The notes below the pieces were generated by a model that had not been told where the DNA came from, did no database searches, and saw only the letters and a program-made list of their open reading frames with translations. From Actinomycetospora succinea (GTDB lineage: Bacteria > Actinomycetota > Actinomycetes > Mycobacteriales > Pseudonocardiaceae), in the NCBI RefSeq assembly GCF_004363095.1, contig NZ_SNYO01000008.1:124001-188000 (forward strand): a stretch of DNA of 64,000 nt, given 5' to 3'. Each line of letters opens with the position of its first letter. Position 1 is the stretch's first letter. Below are positions 35,449-43,869 of this stretch, piece by piece. The translations under genes and the position numbers were made by a program.

Positions 35449-36009
35449 TCACCGCCTCGTCGCGTACCGGGTCAGCACCGTGCCGCCGGGGAAGGTCCGG
35501 GTCTCGACCAGGTCCAGGTCGACCCACGTGTCGAGCGCGGCGAACATCGGCAGGCCGCCGCCCAGGAGGACCGGGTGCGTGACGATCGCGTATTCGTCGA
35601 TCAGCCCGGCCCGCATGGCCGCCCCGGCGAGGGTGGCGCCCGCGATGTCCATCGGGCCGCCGTCCTCGGCCTTCAGCCTCGTGATCTCGGCGACGGCGTC
35701 GCCGGTGACCAGGCGGGCCCCCTCGACCGTGCCGAGCGTCGAGGAGAACACCACCTTGGGCATGTCCCGCCAGCGGCGGGCGAACTCGACATGCGCCGGT
35801 GTGGCGCCCGGCTGCTGGTCGGCGGTCGGCCAGTGGGCGCTCATCCCCTCCCAGAGCCGGCGCCCGTAGAGCGCCAGGCCGGTCGCGGCCACCCGGTCGG
35901 AGAACCACTGGAACAGCTCGTCGCTCGGCATGCTCCAGCCCAGGTCGTCGCCGGGTGCGGCGACGTAGCCGTCCAGGCTCACGTTCATGCCGAAGGTCAG
36001 TTCCCGCAT
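35449..36009 (-). CDS. Dihydrofolate reductase family (RibD C-terminal domain) protein
   Basis: 186 residues. LTFGMNVSLDGYVAAPGDDLGW is the family N-terminus; GLALYGRRLWEGMSAHWP, MPKVVFSSTLGTVEGARLVTGD and LAGAAMRAGLIDEYAIVTHPVLLGGGLPMF complete the RibD-C/DHFR-like fold. Members reduce flavin precursors or unknown substrates with NADPH; this stand-alone form is abundant in actinobacteria and is not the true FolA. It is convergent with the sigma factor gene (7 bp between stops), a common pairing that may reflect SigG-type control. Confidence 0.87.
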   Translation of the reverse strand: MRELTFGMNVSLDGYVAAPGDDLGWSMPSDELFQWFSDRVAATGLALYGRRLWEGMSAHWPTADQQPGATPAHVEFARRWRDMPKVVFSSTLGTVEGARLVTGDAVAEITRLKAEDGGPMDIAGATLAGAAMRAGLIDEYAIVTHPVLLGGGLPMFAALDTWVDLDLVETRTFPGGTVLTRYATRR

Positions 36010-36082
36010 CGTGCGTGCCTCCTGTGTGTCGACGTCACAGGTACCGACGGGCGGCGCGCGGGAAGCTGATCGGTGGCGTCGC

Positions 36083-36967
36083 CTAGCGACGGCGCCGGCG
36101 GGCCGGGGCCGCGGCCTCCGAGCGCCCGCCCAGCTTGAGCAGCGCGGCCGGGATGCCGTGGTCGGCGCGCAGGCGCTGGATCGCGGGGTCGTTCGCCCAG
36201 AACGTCTCGAAGTCCTCGGGGGCGAGCTTCTCGGCGATGAGGTGCATGGCGATGTCGTGGCGCACGTACTCGACGGCGACGAGCACGACGGCGGGGTCGT
36301 CGGTGAACACGCCCCACGCGTCGTCGCCGACCACGCCGCCGATGACGGCCTGCTCGCGGTCGGCGGCGACCACCATCAGCCGGCAGCCCAGGTTCTCCAG
36401 GGCGACGTCGGGCGAGGAGAAGCGGTGCACGGTGGTGGCGCCGACGGGCTCGGCGTCCTCGCCGAAGCTCACCACCGAGACGTCGACGCCCTCGTTCTCG
36501 GCGCGGCGGGCCGCGGCCTTGAGCGGCGCGAGCTCGGCGGGCCAGCCGGAGAGGAACAGGTCGTTGCGGGCCGCGCCGACGACGTCCTCGGCACGCGCGA
36601 GCAGGCCGTCGCGGTCGGTGAGGTTGTGGACGATGCGCACCTGGGGCGGCACGGCGAGGCGTGGCAGCTCGGTGCCCAGTGCGTCCATGGAGGCGTCGAA
36701 CTCGCGGCGCATGCGCTCGAGCAGCGACGCCGGCGGCAGCGACAGGTAGCCGACGCTCGCGTCACCGGTGTGCACCTCGTACGCGGCGCCGCGGCCCACG
36801 AGCTTGCCGAGGGTCTCGTAGACGGTGCTGCGCGGCACGCCCGAGCGCTTGGCGACCTCGTACCCGTTCAGCGGCGTCCCGGCCGCCACGAGGGCCACGT
36901 AGGCCTTGGCCTCGTAGCCCGACATCCCGAGACGACCCAGCTCGTCGATGACGCTCTGCTGCGACAT
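36083..36967 (-). CDS. TrmB-family HTH transcriptional regulator, candidate island regulator
   Basis: 294 residues. The N-terminal TrmB winged helix (IDELGRLGMSGYEAKAYVALVAAGTPLNGYEVAKRSGVPRSTVYETLGKLVGRGAAYEV) is clear, followed by a helix and a C-terminal sensor-like domain (RNDLFLSGWPAELAPLKAAARRAENEGVDVSVVSFG) with a PLD-like look. The last residues are Arg-rich. TrmB proteins respond to sugars or other metabolites. It is downstream of an SDR in the operon whose promoter carries operator site 2, so autoregulation is plausible. It is the only island DNA-binding protein other than the sigma factor. Confidence 0.85.
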   Translation of the reverse strand: MSQQSVIDELGRLGMSGYEAKAYVALVAAGTPLNGYEVAKRSGVPRSTVYETLGKLVGRGAAYEVHTGDASVGYLSLPPASLLERMRREFDASMDALGTELPRLAVPPQVRIVHNLTDRDGLLARAEDVVGAARNDLFLSGWPAELAPLKAAARRAENEGVDVSVVSFGEDAEPVGATTVHRFSSPDVALENLGCRLMVVAADREQAVIGGVVGDDAWGVFTDDPAVVLVAVEYVRHDIAMHLIAEKLAPEDFETFWANDPAIQRLRADHGIPAALLKLGGRSEAAAPARRRRR

Positions 36968-36984
36968 GGCTCCATCGTCCCAGG

Positions 36985-37758
36985 TCAGTCGGCGGAGGCG
37001 TCGGAGCGCGCGCGGGGCATCGCGTTGAGCGCGCCGCGGGTGATGCCGCCGTCGACCGCGAGCGTCTGGCCCGTGACGTAGGCGGCCTTCTCCGAGCCGA
37101 GGAAGAGGACGGTCTCGGCGACGTCCTGCGCGGTGCCGAGGCGCCCGAGCGGCACGCGGCCCGAGCGCAGCCGCCGGACCTCGGGGTCGGCGTAGATCGC
37201 GTCGGACATCCCGGCGTCGATGAGGCCCGGCGCGACCGCGTTGACGCGGATGCCGTGGGCGCCCCACTCGAGGGCCATGTGCTCGGTGAGCATGACGACG
37301 CCGGCCTTCGACGCCGTGTACGCGCCGGCCCCGGGCGCCGCGGCGAGCCCGTTGATGGAGGCGATGTTGACGATCGCGCCGCCCGTCGACTCCGCGATCA
37401 TGCGCTCGGCGGCGACCCGCGCGACGAGGAACGTGCCGGTGAGGTTGACGTCGAGGGCCGCGCGCCAGTCGGCGGCCGCCAGCTCGAGCAGCGGGCCGAA
37501 GCGCACGATCCCCGCGTTGTTGACCACCAGCGAGGGCGCCGCGGGCAGCTCGGCGACCGCCGAGCGGACCGAGCTCTCGTCGGTGACGTCCACGGCCATC
37601 GGCACGCACGCCTCGCCGATGTCGTCGGCGACGGCACGGACGGCCTCGCCGTCGAGGTCCCACGCGGCGACGCGGTACCCCTCCTTCGCCGCGTGCCGGG
37701 CCAGGACGGCACCGATCCCCCGACCGGCCCCGGTGATCACTGCCCACGTCGTCGTCAC
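36985..37758 (-). CDS. SDR family oxidoreductase
   Basis: 257 residues, classical SDR. ITGAGRGIGAVLARHAA binds the cofactor; AAWDLDGEA has the Asp that favours NAD. VVNNAGIVRFG, IVNIASINGLAAAPGAGAYTASKAGVVM (catalytic Ser, Tyr and Lys) and RVNAVAPGLIDAG follow, then VTGQTLAVDGG. It begins an operon with the TrmB regulator 17 bp downstream and is divergent from the amidohydrolase pair across a 148-bp region that contains operator site 2. GTG start. Confidence 0.9.
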   Translation of the reverse strand: MTTTWAVITGAGRGIGAVLARHAAKEGYRVAAWDLDGEAVRAVADDIGEACVPMAVDVTDESSVRSAVAELPAAPSLVVNNAGIVRFGPLLELAAADWRAALDVNLTGTFLVARVAAERMIAESTGGAIVNIASINGLAAAPGAGAYTASKAGVVMLTEHMALEWGAHGIRVNAVAPGLIDAGMSDAIYADPEVRRLRSGRVPLGRLGTAQDVAETVLFLGSEKAAYVTGQTLAVDGGITRGALNAMPRARSDASAD

Positions 37759-37857
37759 GGTAACGACGCTAATGCCGCTGATCGATCGCGTCCATCACCT
37801 GGCGATGGTTCGCTCTTGTGCGAGACTGAGACCCAGGGCACGGCACGCGTGCGAGTA

Positions 37858-37877
37858 GTCGTCAGCCCCCTGACGGC
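37858..37877. promoter_or_regulatory. Island operator, site 2, between SDR/TrmB operon and amidohydrolases
   Basis: GTCGTCAG-CCCC-CTGACGGC: 8/8 and 7/8 match to the two half sites, the best-preserved copy. On the minus strand it is directly followed by TACTCG (37852-37857), the same spacing as TACCCT and TACCGT at sites 3 and 4, so the hexamer is probably the -10 box of the SDR/TrmB promoter. It also lies 30 bp before the amidohydrolase ATG. Confidence 0.7.
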
Positions 37878-37906
37878 GCACGTTCGACCCCCGGGAGGCG
37901 TCCGGC

Positions 37907-39259
37907 ATGGCGAGCATCCTCATCCACGGCGGCACCGTCGTCGACGGCACCGGCGCGGCGGCACGGCCCGGCGAGGACGTCCTCGTGCGTGACGGCCGCA
38001 TCGCCGCCCTCGGCGCGGCCGCCGCGGCCGGCGCCGACGCGGCCACCGAGCGGGTGGACGCCACCGGGAAGACGGTGATGCCCGGGCTCATCGACGCGCA
38101 CACCCACCTCACGTTCGGCGAGCCGACCGGCAACGACGAGCTCTTCAACCACCGCACCGAGGCCTACAGCTCGATGCTCTCGGCCTACAACGCGCGCAAG
38201 GTGCTCCGCGCCGGCGTCACGAGCGTGCTCGACGCCGACTGCCTGTGGAACATCGGCTGCGAGCTCCGGGACGCGATCGAGGCCGGGATCGTCGAGGGCC
38301 CGCGGATGCGTGCGGGCGGCCAGGCGCTGATGACGATGCTGGGCGGCACGGCCGGCCGGATGATCAAGGACGAGGGCACCACCGGCTACGCCACGGTGGT
38401 CACCGGCCGGGACGTGATGGTCAACGAGATCCGCCGGCAGATCAAGTACGGCGTCGACTGGATCAAGATCATGGTCACCGGCCTGATCCCGTCGATGAAG
38501 GGCCCCGAGGTCAAGGTCTGGAACATCGACGAGCTGCGCACCGTCTGCGACACCGCGCACGAGCTCAACACCAAGGTCGTCGCGCACTGCCGCAACTCCG
38601 ACTCCACCCGTGACGCCGCCCGGGCCGGGGTCGACCTGATCTACCACGCCTCCTACCTCGACGACGAGGCGATCGAGGCCGTCGTCGAGGCCGGCGCGTC
38701 GATGTGCCCGACGTTCACGCTGCTCGGCAACCTCGCCGACTACGGCGAGAAGATCGGCACCGCCCCCGAGCTGCTCGACGTCTTCCGCGCCGAGATCGAG
38801 GTGACGGCCAAGCAGCTGACCAAGGCGCACGCCGCCGGAGTCCGCTTCCTCACCGGGTCGGAGACCGGCTTCGCGGTCACGCCCGTCGGCGAGTGGCACG
38901 CCCGCGAGCTGGAGATGTTCGTCGAGTACATGGGCATGACGCCGATGGAGGCGATCGTCGCCGCCACCCGCAACGGGGCGTTCGCGATGCGCATGGAGGG
39001 CGAGGTCGGCACGCTCGAGACGGGCCGGGTCGGCGACGTCCTCGTCGTCGACGGCGACCCGCTGCGCGACGTGAAGGTCCTGCAGGACAAGGAGAAGATC
39101 GTCGAGGTGATCAAGGGCGGCAGGCGCACCGACCTCGTCACCCCGATCCCCGAGCAGAAGCAGCGCGCGTCCGACCAGGTGCGCTTCCTCGCCGCCTGCC
39201 CGCTGACGCGCTCGCTCGCGCTCACCGAGGAGCAGCTCGAGCGCATGTCCCATGTCTGA
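37907..39259 (+). CDS. Amidohydrolase (imidazolonepropionase-like) with altered beta-8 motif
   Basis: 450 residues. The N-terminal small domain reads ILIHGGTVVDGTGAAARPGEDVLVRDGRIAALG. Metal motif 1 is LIDAHTHL (HxH), a Lys lies in VDWIKIMVTG, and two later His in VVAHCRNSDS and LIYHASYL. At the position of the final metal Asp (usually GTDxG) the sequence is FLTGSETGF. The C-terminus GTLETGRVGDVLVVDGDPL is canonical. Such enzymes open cyclic amides or esters, or deacetylate. GGGAGG precedes the ATG. Operator site 2 lies upstream. The 3' end overlaps the next gene by 8 bp. Confidence 0.88.
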   Translation: MASILIHGGTVVDGTGAAARPGEDVLVRDGRIAALGAAAAAGADAATERVDATGKTVMPGLIDAHTHLTFGEPTGNDELFNHRTEAYSSMLSAYNARKVLRAGVTSVLDADCLWNIGCELRDAIEAGIVEGPRMRAGGQALMTMLGGTAGRMIKDEGTTGYATVVTGRDVMVNEIRRQIKYGVDWIKIMVTGLIPSMKGPEVKVWNIDELRTVCDTAHELNTKVVAHCRNSDSTRDAARAGVDLIYHASYLDDEAIEAVVEAGASMCPTFTLLGNLADYGEKIGTAPELLDVFRAEIEVTAKQLTKAHAAGVRFLTGSETGFAVTPVGEWHARELEMFVEYMGMTPMEAIVAATRNGAFAMRMEGEVGTLETGRVGDVLVVDGDPLRDVKVLQDKEKIVEVIKGGRRTDLVTPIPEQKQRASDQVRFLAACPLTRSLALTEEQLERMSHV

Positions 39260-40280
39260 GGGCGTCCTCGACGTCCACGCCCACGCCGTCCTGCGCTCCT
39301 CGGAGGGCGCGGCCGGGGCGGCCGGGCCGGAGCTCGGCACGTCGTCCGACGGGCGGCCGTTCTACCGCGTCGGCGACTACGTCCTGCACGGCGTGCGCTA
39401 CGAGGGCAGCCCGTTCATGGACGTCGACCTGCGCCTCGCGGCGATGGACGCCGCCGGGATCGCGCGACAGCTCCTCTCCCCCAATCCCCTGACCTACTTC
39501 GGCGACCTCCCCGTCGACGACGCCGTGTCCTTCGCGCGCCGCCACAACGACGGCCTCGCCGCACTCGTCGCGGAGCACCCCGACCGCCTGCTCGCGGCCG
39601 CCCAGCTGCCCGTGCAGGACGTGGCCGACAGCGTGACCGAGGCCCGGCGCGCGGTCCGCGACCTCGGCATGAGCGCGATCTACCTCGACACCGACCCGGC
39701 CGGCCGCACCCTCGACGACCCGGCCCTCGACCCGCTGTACGAGGCGGTCGTCGAGCTCGACGTCCCGCTGTTCGTGCACCCCTCGCCGATCGGCCCGGAC
39801 GGCCCGCCCGCGGACCCGCGGCTGCGCCGGTTCGACCTCGACCTGCAGTGCGGCTTCGCGTACGACGAGACGCTCGCGGTCGCCGCGCTGGTCTTCGGTG
39901 GCGTGCTCGAGCGCCACCCCGAGCTCGACGTGTGCCTGTCCCACGGGGGCGGCGCGGCCGCGTTCCTCGCCGGGCGCTTCGCGCGGGCGGCGCGCAAGCG
40001 GCCGTGGGCGTCGGACGCCCTGCGCGAGCAGGGCTTCGAGGCGTGGTTCCAGCGGCTCTGGCTCGACGTCCACGTGCACGACGAGGGGTCGCTCGACCTC
40101 CTCGCGGCCCGGGCCGACCCAGCCCGCCTGGTGTTCGGCACCAACTTCGCCGGCTGGGACTCCGACGCCGACGACACCCCCACCGGCCCGTGGGCGCAGG
40201 CGCTGACCGCGAACGCGGAGCGCCTGCTGCGGATCACGCCGACCGCTACATCGGCAGCGGGCGACGCGCCGTCTCCCTGA
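39252..40280 (+). CDS. Amidohydrolase 2 (ACMSD/decarboxylase-like) with Asn at the metal-Asp site
   Basis: 342 residues. LDVHAHAV gives the HxH motif; VPLFVHPSPIGPDG and LDVCLSHGGGAAAFLAGRF supply the later His. These match the amidohydrolase-2 group, which holds ACMSD, gamma-resorcylate and related non-oxidative decarboxylases and some hydrolases. The usual GTDYP motif is VFGTNFAGWDSD, so Asp is replaced by Asn, though a second Asp follows. It is co-translated with the preceding amidohydrolase. The last 35 bp overlap the convergent MFS gene. Confidence 0.87.
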   Translation: MSEGVLDVHAHAVLRSSEGAAGAAGPELGTSSDGRPFYRVGDYVLHGVRYEGSPFMDVDLRLAAMDAAGIARQLLSPNPLTYFGDLPVDDAVSFARRHNDGLAALVAEHPDRLLAAAQLPVQDVADSVTEARRAVRDLGMSAIYLDTDPAGRTLDDPALDPLYEAVVELDVPLFVHPSPIGPDGPPADPRLRRFDLDLQCGFAYDETLAVAALVFGGVLERHPELDVCLSHGGGAAAFLAGRFARAARKRPWASDALREQGFEAWFQRLWLDVHVHDEGSLDLLAARADPARLVFGTNFAGWDSDADDTPTGPWAQALTANAERLLRITPTATSAAGDAPSP

Positions 40281-41565
40281 GCGCCAGCACGGCGGGCAGC
40301 GAGACCACCGCCAGGATCATCACGTAGTACGCGCCGACCATGGTCGAGCCGGTGACGCCGCCGAGCCAGGTCAGCAGGTACGGCGCGGAGCCGCCGAAGA
40401 GCGCGACCGACAGGTTGTACGTGATGCCGTGCCCGCTGACCCGGACCCTGGTCGGGAAGAGCTCGACGAGCGCGGCGTTGATCACCGCGGCGTAGGCGCC
40501 GGCGAGCAGCCCGAAGAGCACCAGCCCGCACGCGATCAGCCCGAACGTCCCCGAGGTGATGAGCAGGAAGCTCGGGTACGACAGCACCAGCAGCCCCACG
40601 ACGCTCACGAGCAGCACGGTCCGGCGCCCGACCCGCTCGGAGAGCCACGCGCCGCCGACCTCGGCGACCAGGCAGGCCGCCAGCGCGATCACCGAGGGCG
40701 CGAAGGCCTGCAGCCCGGAGAGCTGGAGGCTGCGGGTCGCGAAGCTCGGGAGGTAGCCGACGATCATGTAGAACGACGACGCGTTGGCCGCGACCAGGAA
40801 GAACGCGATGACGAGCAGCCGGCGCTGCTCCCGGCCCGCGAGCGCCGCGCGCACCGGGTTGGCCGCCCGGTTGCGCTCCTCGCGCAGCGCGAGGAAGTAC
40901 GGGGTCTCATCGAGCTTCTGGCGGATGTAGAGCCCGATCAGGCCGAGGGGCAGGGCCACGAGCAGCGGGATCCGCCAGCCCCACGCCTGCATCTGCTCGG
41001 TGGACAGGGTCAGCAGCAGGACCCCGGGGATCAGGCTCCCGAGCAGGGTCCCGACGACGGCGCCGACCGAGATCATGCCGACGAAGAAGCCGCGGCGGTT
41101 CTCCGGCGCGTGCTCGGCGACGAACGAGACGGCACCGGAGATCTCCCCGCCGGCCGAGACGCCCTGCACGAACCGCAGCAGCACGAGCAGCACCGGCGCC
41201 GCCAGCCCGATCGCGGCGTAGCCCGGCAGGACGCCCATCAGTGCCGTGGCCGCGGACATCAGCAGCACCGTGAGCGCGAGGGTGCGCTTGCGCCCGATCC
41301 GGTCCCCGACCGCGCCCCACACGAACCCGCCGAGCGGGCGGGCGAAGAACGCGACGGCGAACACCGCGAGCGTGGACAGCAGCGCCGTCGTCGGGTCGAC
41401 CGACGGGAAGAACACCGCCGCGAGCGTCGTCGCGAGCACCGCGTAGACCGAGAACTCGTAGAACTCGACCAGCGAGCCGATGACGCCGCCGGCGAGCAAG
41501 CGCCGCAGCGCCCGCCGGGTGGTGGCGTCGTCGGGGGCGGGGGGTGCCGTCGGTTCCGTGGACAT
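40246..41565 (-). CDS. MFS transporter, metabolite:H+ symporter (MHS) type
   Basis: 439 residues with twelve helices. The start LLAGGVIGSLVEFYEFSVYAVLATTLAAVFFP and the loop GALGDRIGRKRTLAL-like segment (WGAVGDRIGRKRTLALTV) are hallmarks of the MHS family (KgtP, ShiA, ProP). FVQGVSAGGEISGAVSFVAEHAPENRRG is also diagnostic. MHS carriers import organic acids, betaines or shikimate, and this is the only importer of the island. It has its own operator (site 3) 35-55 bp upstream. The Asp-rich usual WYDF motif is EFYEF here. Confidence 0.9.
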   Translation of the reverse strand: MSTEPTAPPAPDDATTRRALRRLLAGGVIGSLVEFYEFSVYAVLATTLAAVFFPSVDPTTALLSTLAVFAVAFFARPLGGFVWGAVGDRIGRKRTLALTVLLMSAATALMGVLPGYAAIGLAAPVLLVLLRFVQGVSAGGEISGAVSFVAEHAPENRRGFFVGMISVGAVVGTLLGSLIPGVLLLTLSTEQMQAWGWRIPLLVALPLGLIGLYIRQKLDETPYFLALREERNRAANPVRAALAGREQRRLLVIAFFLVAANASSFYMIVGYLPSFATRSLQLSGLQAFAPSVIALAACLVAEVGGAWLSERVGRRTVLLVSVVGLLVLSYPSFLLITSGTFGLIACGLVLFGLLAGAYAAVINAALVELFPTRVRVSGHGITYNLSVALFGGSAPYLLTWLGGVTGSTMVGAYYVMILAVVSLPAVLALRETARRPLPM

Positions 41566-41600
41566 GCGCGCTCCCCGTAACGTCGTCGTGGCGGAGGGTA

Positions 41601-41620
41601 GACGTTAGGGAGCTGACGAC
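41601..41620. promoter_or_regulatory. Island operator, site 3, upstream of the MHS transporter
   Basis: GACGTTAG-GGAG-CTGACGAC on the plus strand: the right half is perfect, the left half keeps 6 of 8. Read in the direction of the transporter it is followed at once by TACCCT (41595-41600), a plausible -10 box, then a ~30-bp leader to the ATG at 41565. It lies in the 63-bp gap after the upstream SDR stop, so the transporter has its own regulated promoter. Confidence 0.7.
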
Positions 41621-41628
41621 GACTCTGT

Positions 41629-42375
41629 CTAGAGCAGACCCTGGTACGCCCCGCCGTCGACGGGGACCGCGGTGCCGGTGACGAACCCGGCCCGTTCCGA
41701 GCACAGGAACGCGACCAGCGCCGCGCACTCCGCGGGGTCGCCGAGCCGCCCGGCGGGGACGCCGGCGAGGGCGGCGGCGCGCGCGTCGGGGTCGGCATAC
41801 ACCGAGCGCACCCGGTCGGTGTCGTGCAGGCCCGGGAGCACGGAGTTCACGGTGACCCCGTCGGCGGCGACCTCCCGCGCCAGCGTGCGCAGGAACCCCG
41901 TCGCCCCGGCCCGCGCGGTGTTGGAGAGCGCGAGGTTGGGATACGGCTGGCGCACGCCGAGCGAGGTGATCGCGACGACCCGCCCCCAGCCGCGCTCGCG
42001 CATCCCGGGCACCGCGGCCAGGCACATCCCGACGACGGCGAGCAGGCTGCGGTCCAGCGCGGCCTGGTAGTCGGCGAGCGCGGTGTCGGCGACCGTGCCG
42101 GGACCCGGGCCCGGGCCGTTGACGACGAGGAGGTCGAGCCCGCCGTGGCGCGCCTCGACGTCGCGGACGAACCCCGCCGCGGCCTCCGGGTCGCGCAGGT
42201 CGGCGACCAGCCAGTCGGTGCCGAGCTCTGCCGCGGCCGCCTCGGCGCGCCCGGCGTCGCTGCCGCAGATCGTCACCTCGGCACCCTCGGCCACGAGTGC
42301 CGCCGCGCAGGCCCGTCCCAGCCCTGCCGTCCCCGCGGCCACCGCCGCGCGCCGTCCCCGGATCCCCAGGTCCAC
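41629..42375 (-). CDS. Atypical SDR lacking the Tyr-x3-Lys motif
   Basis: 248 residues. The Rossmann core is present (AAVAAGTAGLGRACAAALVAEGAEV, the Asp in VADLRD, LLVVNGPGPGPG). After the strand RVVAITSLGVRQPYPN, where a catalytic YxxxK should stand, the sequence is LALSNTARAGATGF. The end VTGTAVPVDGGAYQGLL is normal. FabG-like relatives with this replacement exist and are uncharacterised, so activity may be absent or use other residues. It is third in the operon P450, ferredoxin, SDR, 17 bp after the ferredoxin gene. GTG start. Confidence 0.83.
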   Translation of the reverse strand: MDLGIRGRRAAVAAGTAGLGRACAAALVAEGAEVTICGSDAGRAEAAAAELGTDWLVADLRDPEAAAGFVRDVEARHGGLDLLVVNGPGPGPGTVADTALADYQAALDRSLLAVVGMCLAAVPGMRERGWGRVVAITSLGVRQPYPNLALSNTARAGATGFLRTLAREVAADGVTVNSVLPGLHDTDRVRSVYADPDARAAALAGVPAGRLGDPAECAALVAFLCSERAGFVTGTAVPVDGGAYQGLL

Positions 42376-42392
42376 GTGTGCTCCCCGATCAG

Positions 42393-42623
42393 CTACGAGG
42401 CGAAAATGTCGATCTCTTCGCCGGTGTCGGCATCGAACACCAGCAGCGCCGACGACGGGCAGGCGCGGGCGAGTCGAAGGGCGGCGTCGTCGGGCAGCGC
42501 GGGCGCGCCGGGCACCCCTTCCGCCACCTCCTCGTCGTCGAACCGGAACCGCTCCGGGTACTCGGCGACGCAGCGGCCCGAGCTGATGCAGATCTCCTTG
42601 TCGACCTCGATGCGGTAGGTCAT
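42393..42623 (-). CDS. Ferredoxin of the P450-associated [3Fe-4S] type
   Basis: 76 residues. YRIEVDKEICISSGRCVAEYPERFRFDD carries the first Cys pair (C-x5-C), and LARACPSSALLVFD the final CP motif; the missing central Cys of the 4Fe type indicates a [3Fe-4S] cluster. Such ferredoxins donate electrons to the neighbouring P450. Its ATG overlaps the P450 stop (ATGA at 42620-42623), so stoichiometric expression is likely. No ferredoxin reductase gene is present in the window; a housekeeping reductase must serve. Confidence 0.9.
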   Translation of the reverse strand: MTYRIEVDKEICISSGRCVAEYPERFRFDDEEVAEGVPGAPALPDDAALRLARACPSSALLVFDADTGEEIDIFAS

Positions 42624-43813
42624 CCGAGCACCACCGGATAGGTGCCCCAGTACGGGCGCGCGGTCGACGCGTCGCGCTCCGGCGGGCGGTCCGGGTCGCG
42701 GCCGACCCCGGCGGCGAACAGCTGGCCGACCGCGCCGGTGACCAGCCCGAACAGGTGCGTGTCCGGGTCGGTGTCGGACCGGGCGACGACGCCCGCGGCG
42801 AGGTCCTGCCCGATGCAGACGTGCATGCCCGCGGCGAAGCTCAGCCCGAACGGGGCGACGCCCGCGGGCACCGTGCGGTCGGGGTCGAAGGCGGCCGCGT
42901 CGGGCCCGAAGAGCGTGGCGTCGCGGTTGACGGCCTGCAGGTCGATCACCACGGTGGCGCCCTCGGGGATCGTCGTGCCCGAGCGCAGGGCCACCGGCGC
43001 GAGCGCGCGGCGCATCCCGACCGGGCTCGACGGGTTGAGCCGCACGGTCTCGTGCACGCAGCGCTGCACGAACAGCGGGTCGGTGTGCGCGTCGGCGCGC
43101 TCGGGGTGCTCGGCGAACCAGCCGAGCATGTGGTCGACGGTGCGCACGAACGCCGTCGCGCTCGTGTGCGCCCCGGCGAGCAGGTAGAAGGCGACCTCGC
43201 GGCGGACGACGTGGTGCGGGAGGTCCAGCTCGTCGGCGTGGCGCAGCAGGGTGGCCAGCACGTCGCGGGGCGGCTCCACCCCCTGGTCCAGCATCTCCCG
43301 CCGCCGGGCGATCGACGGCGCCAGGAACTCCTCGTCCCACTCCTCGAGCGCGCGGGCCACCTCGGCGGCCTTCGCGGCCTTGTCGCCCGTGGCGTGCGCC
43401 AGCGTGGCGCCCTCGATGAACCGCATCATGTGCGCGTGCAGCCGGGCCGTCTCGGCGGCGGTGCCCTCGGGCCGGTCGATCCCCGCGGTCAGCGCGGCCA
43501 GGTTGAGCATCAGCTCGTGGCCCAGGTGCACCAGGTCGACGTGGCCCGCCGCGACGTACGGGGCCAGCGTCTGCGCCGTGACCTCGGGGAACAGGTCGCG
43601 CTCGTAGCGCTCGAACACCTCCCGGCGGAACATCCGGTTCTCCACGCGGCGCCGGTCGCGGTGCTCGGTGCCGTGCAGGTTCACCAGCACGTCCGCCATC
43701 ACCACCTCGCCCTCGTCGTAGAGGGACTGGCGCAGCTCGCGGCTGCGGTAGGCGTCCTTGGCGTCGGCGAACGTGCTCAGGGTGACGACGAGCGACTCCC
43801 CGGTGGTGGTCAC
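42620..43813 (-). CDS. Cytochrome P450, unusual paralogue A
   Basis: 397 residues. Present: the I-helix LLAGAHTSATAF (near residue 210), the ExxR motif HETVRLNP, and the heme loop FAAGMHVCIGQ with Cys near 333. The N-terminus is short: the chain begins almost at the substrate-recognition region (DAYRSRELRQSLYDEGEVVMADVLVNLHGTEHRDRRRVENRMFRR), and after the heme Cys there is an extra segment. The P450 at 47540-48733 shares this whole design, unlike the canonical one at 51500-52777. It leads an operon with ferredoxin and SDR. Operator site 4 lies 37-56 bp upstream. GTG start. Confidence 0.9.
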   Translation of the reverse strand: MTTTGESLVVTLSTFADAKDAYRSRELRQSLYDEGEVVMADVLVNLHGTEHRDRRRVENRMFRREVFERYERDLFPEVTAQTLAPYVAAGHVDLVHLGHELMLNLAALTAGIDRPEGTAAETARLHAHMMRFIEGATLAHATGDKAAKAAEVARALEEWDEEFLAPSIARRREMLDQGVEPPRDVLATLLRHADELDLPHHVVRREVAFYLLAGAHTSATAFVRTVDHMLGWFAEHPERADAHTDPLFVQRCVHETVRLNPSSPVGMRRALAPVALRSGTTIPEGATVVIDLQAVNRDATLFGPDAAAFDPDRTVPAGVAPFGLSFAAGMHVCIGQDLAAGVVARSDTDPDTHLFGLVTGAVGQLFAAGVGRDPDRPPERDASTARPYWGTYPVVLG

Positions 43814-43849
43814 GGCTTCCTCCTCGAACCCGGCGACCCTCGGACGGTA

Positions 43850-43869
43850 GTCGTTAGGCGACTGACGTC
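43850..43869. promoter_or_regulatory. Island operator, site 4, upstream of P450 paralogue A
   Basis: GTCGTTAG-GCGA-CTGACGTC: each half matches 7 of 8 positions. Read towards the P450 it is followed directly by TACCGT (43844-43849), the same arrangement as at sites 2 and 3. It overlaps the stop codon (43854-43856) of the upstream Gfo/Idh/MocA gene, so the P450 operon has its own promoter although both operons run the same way. Confidence 0.7.
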
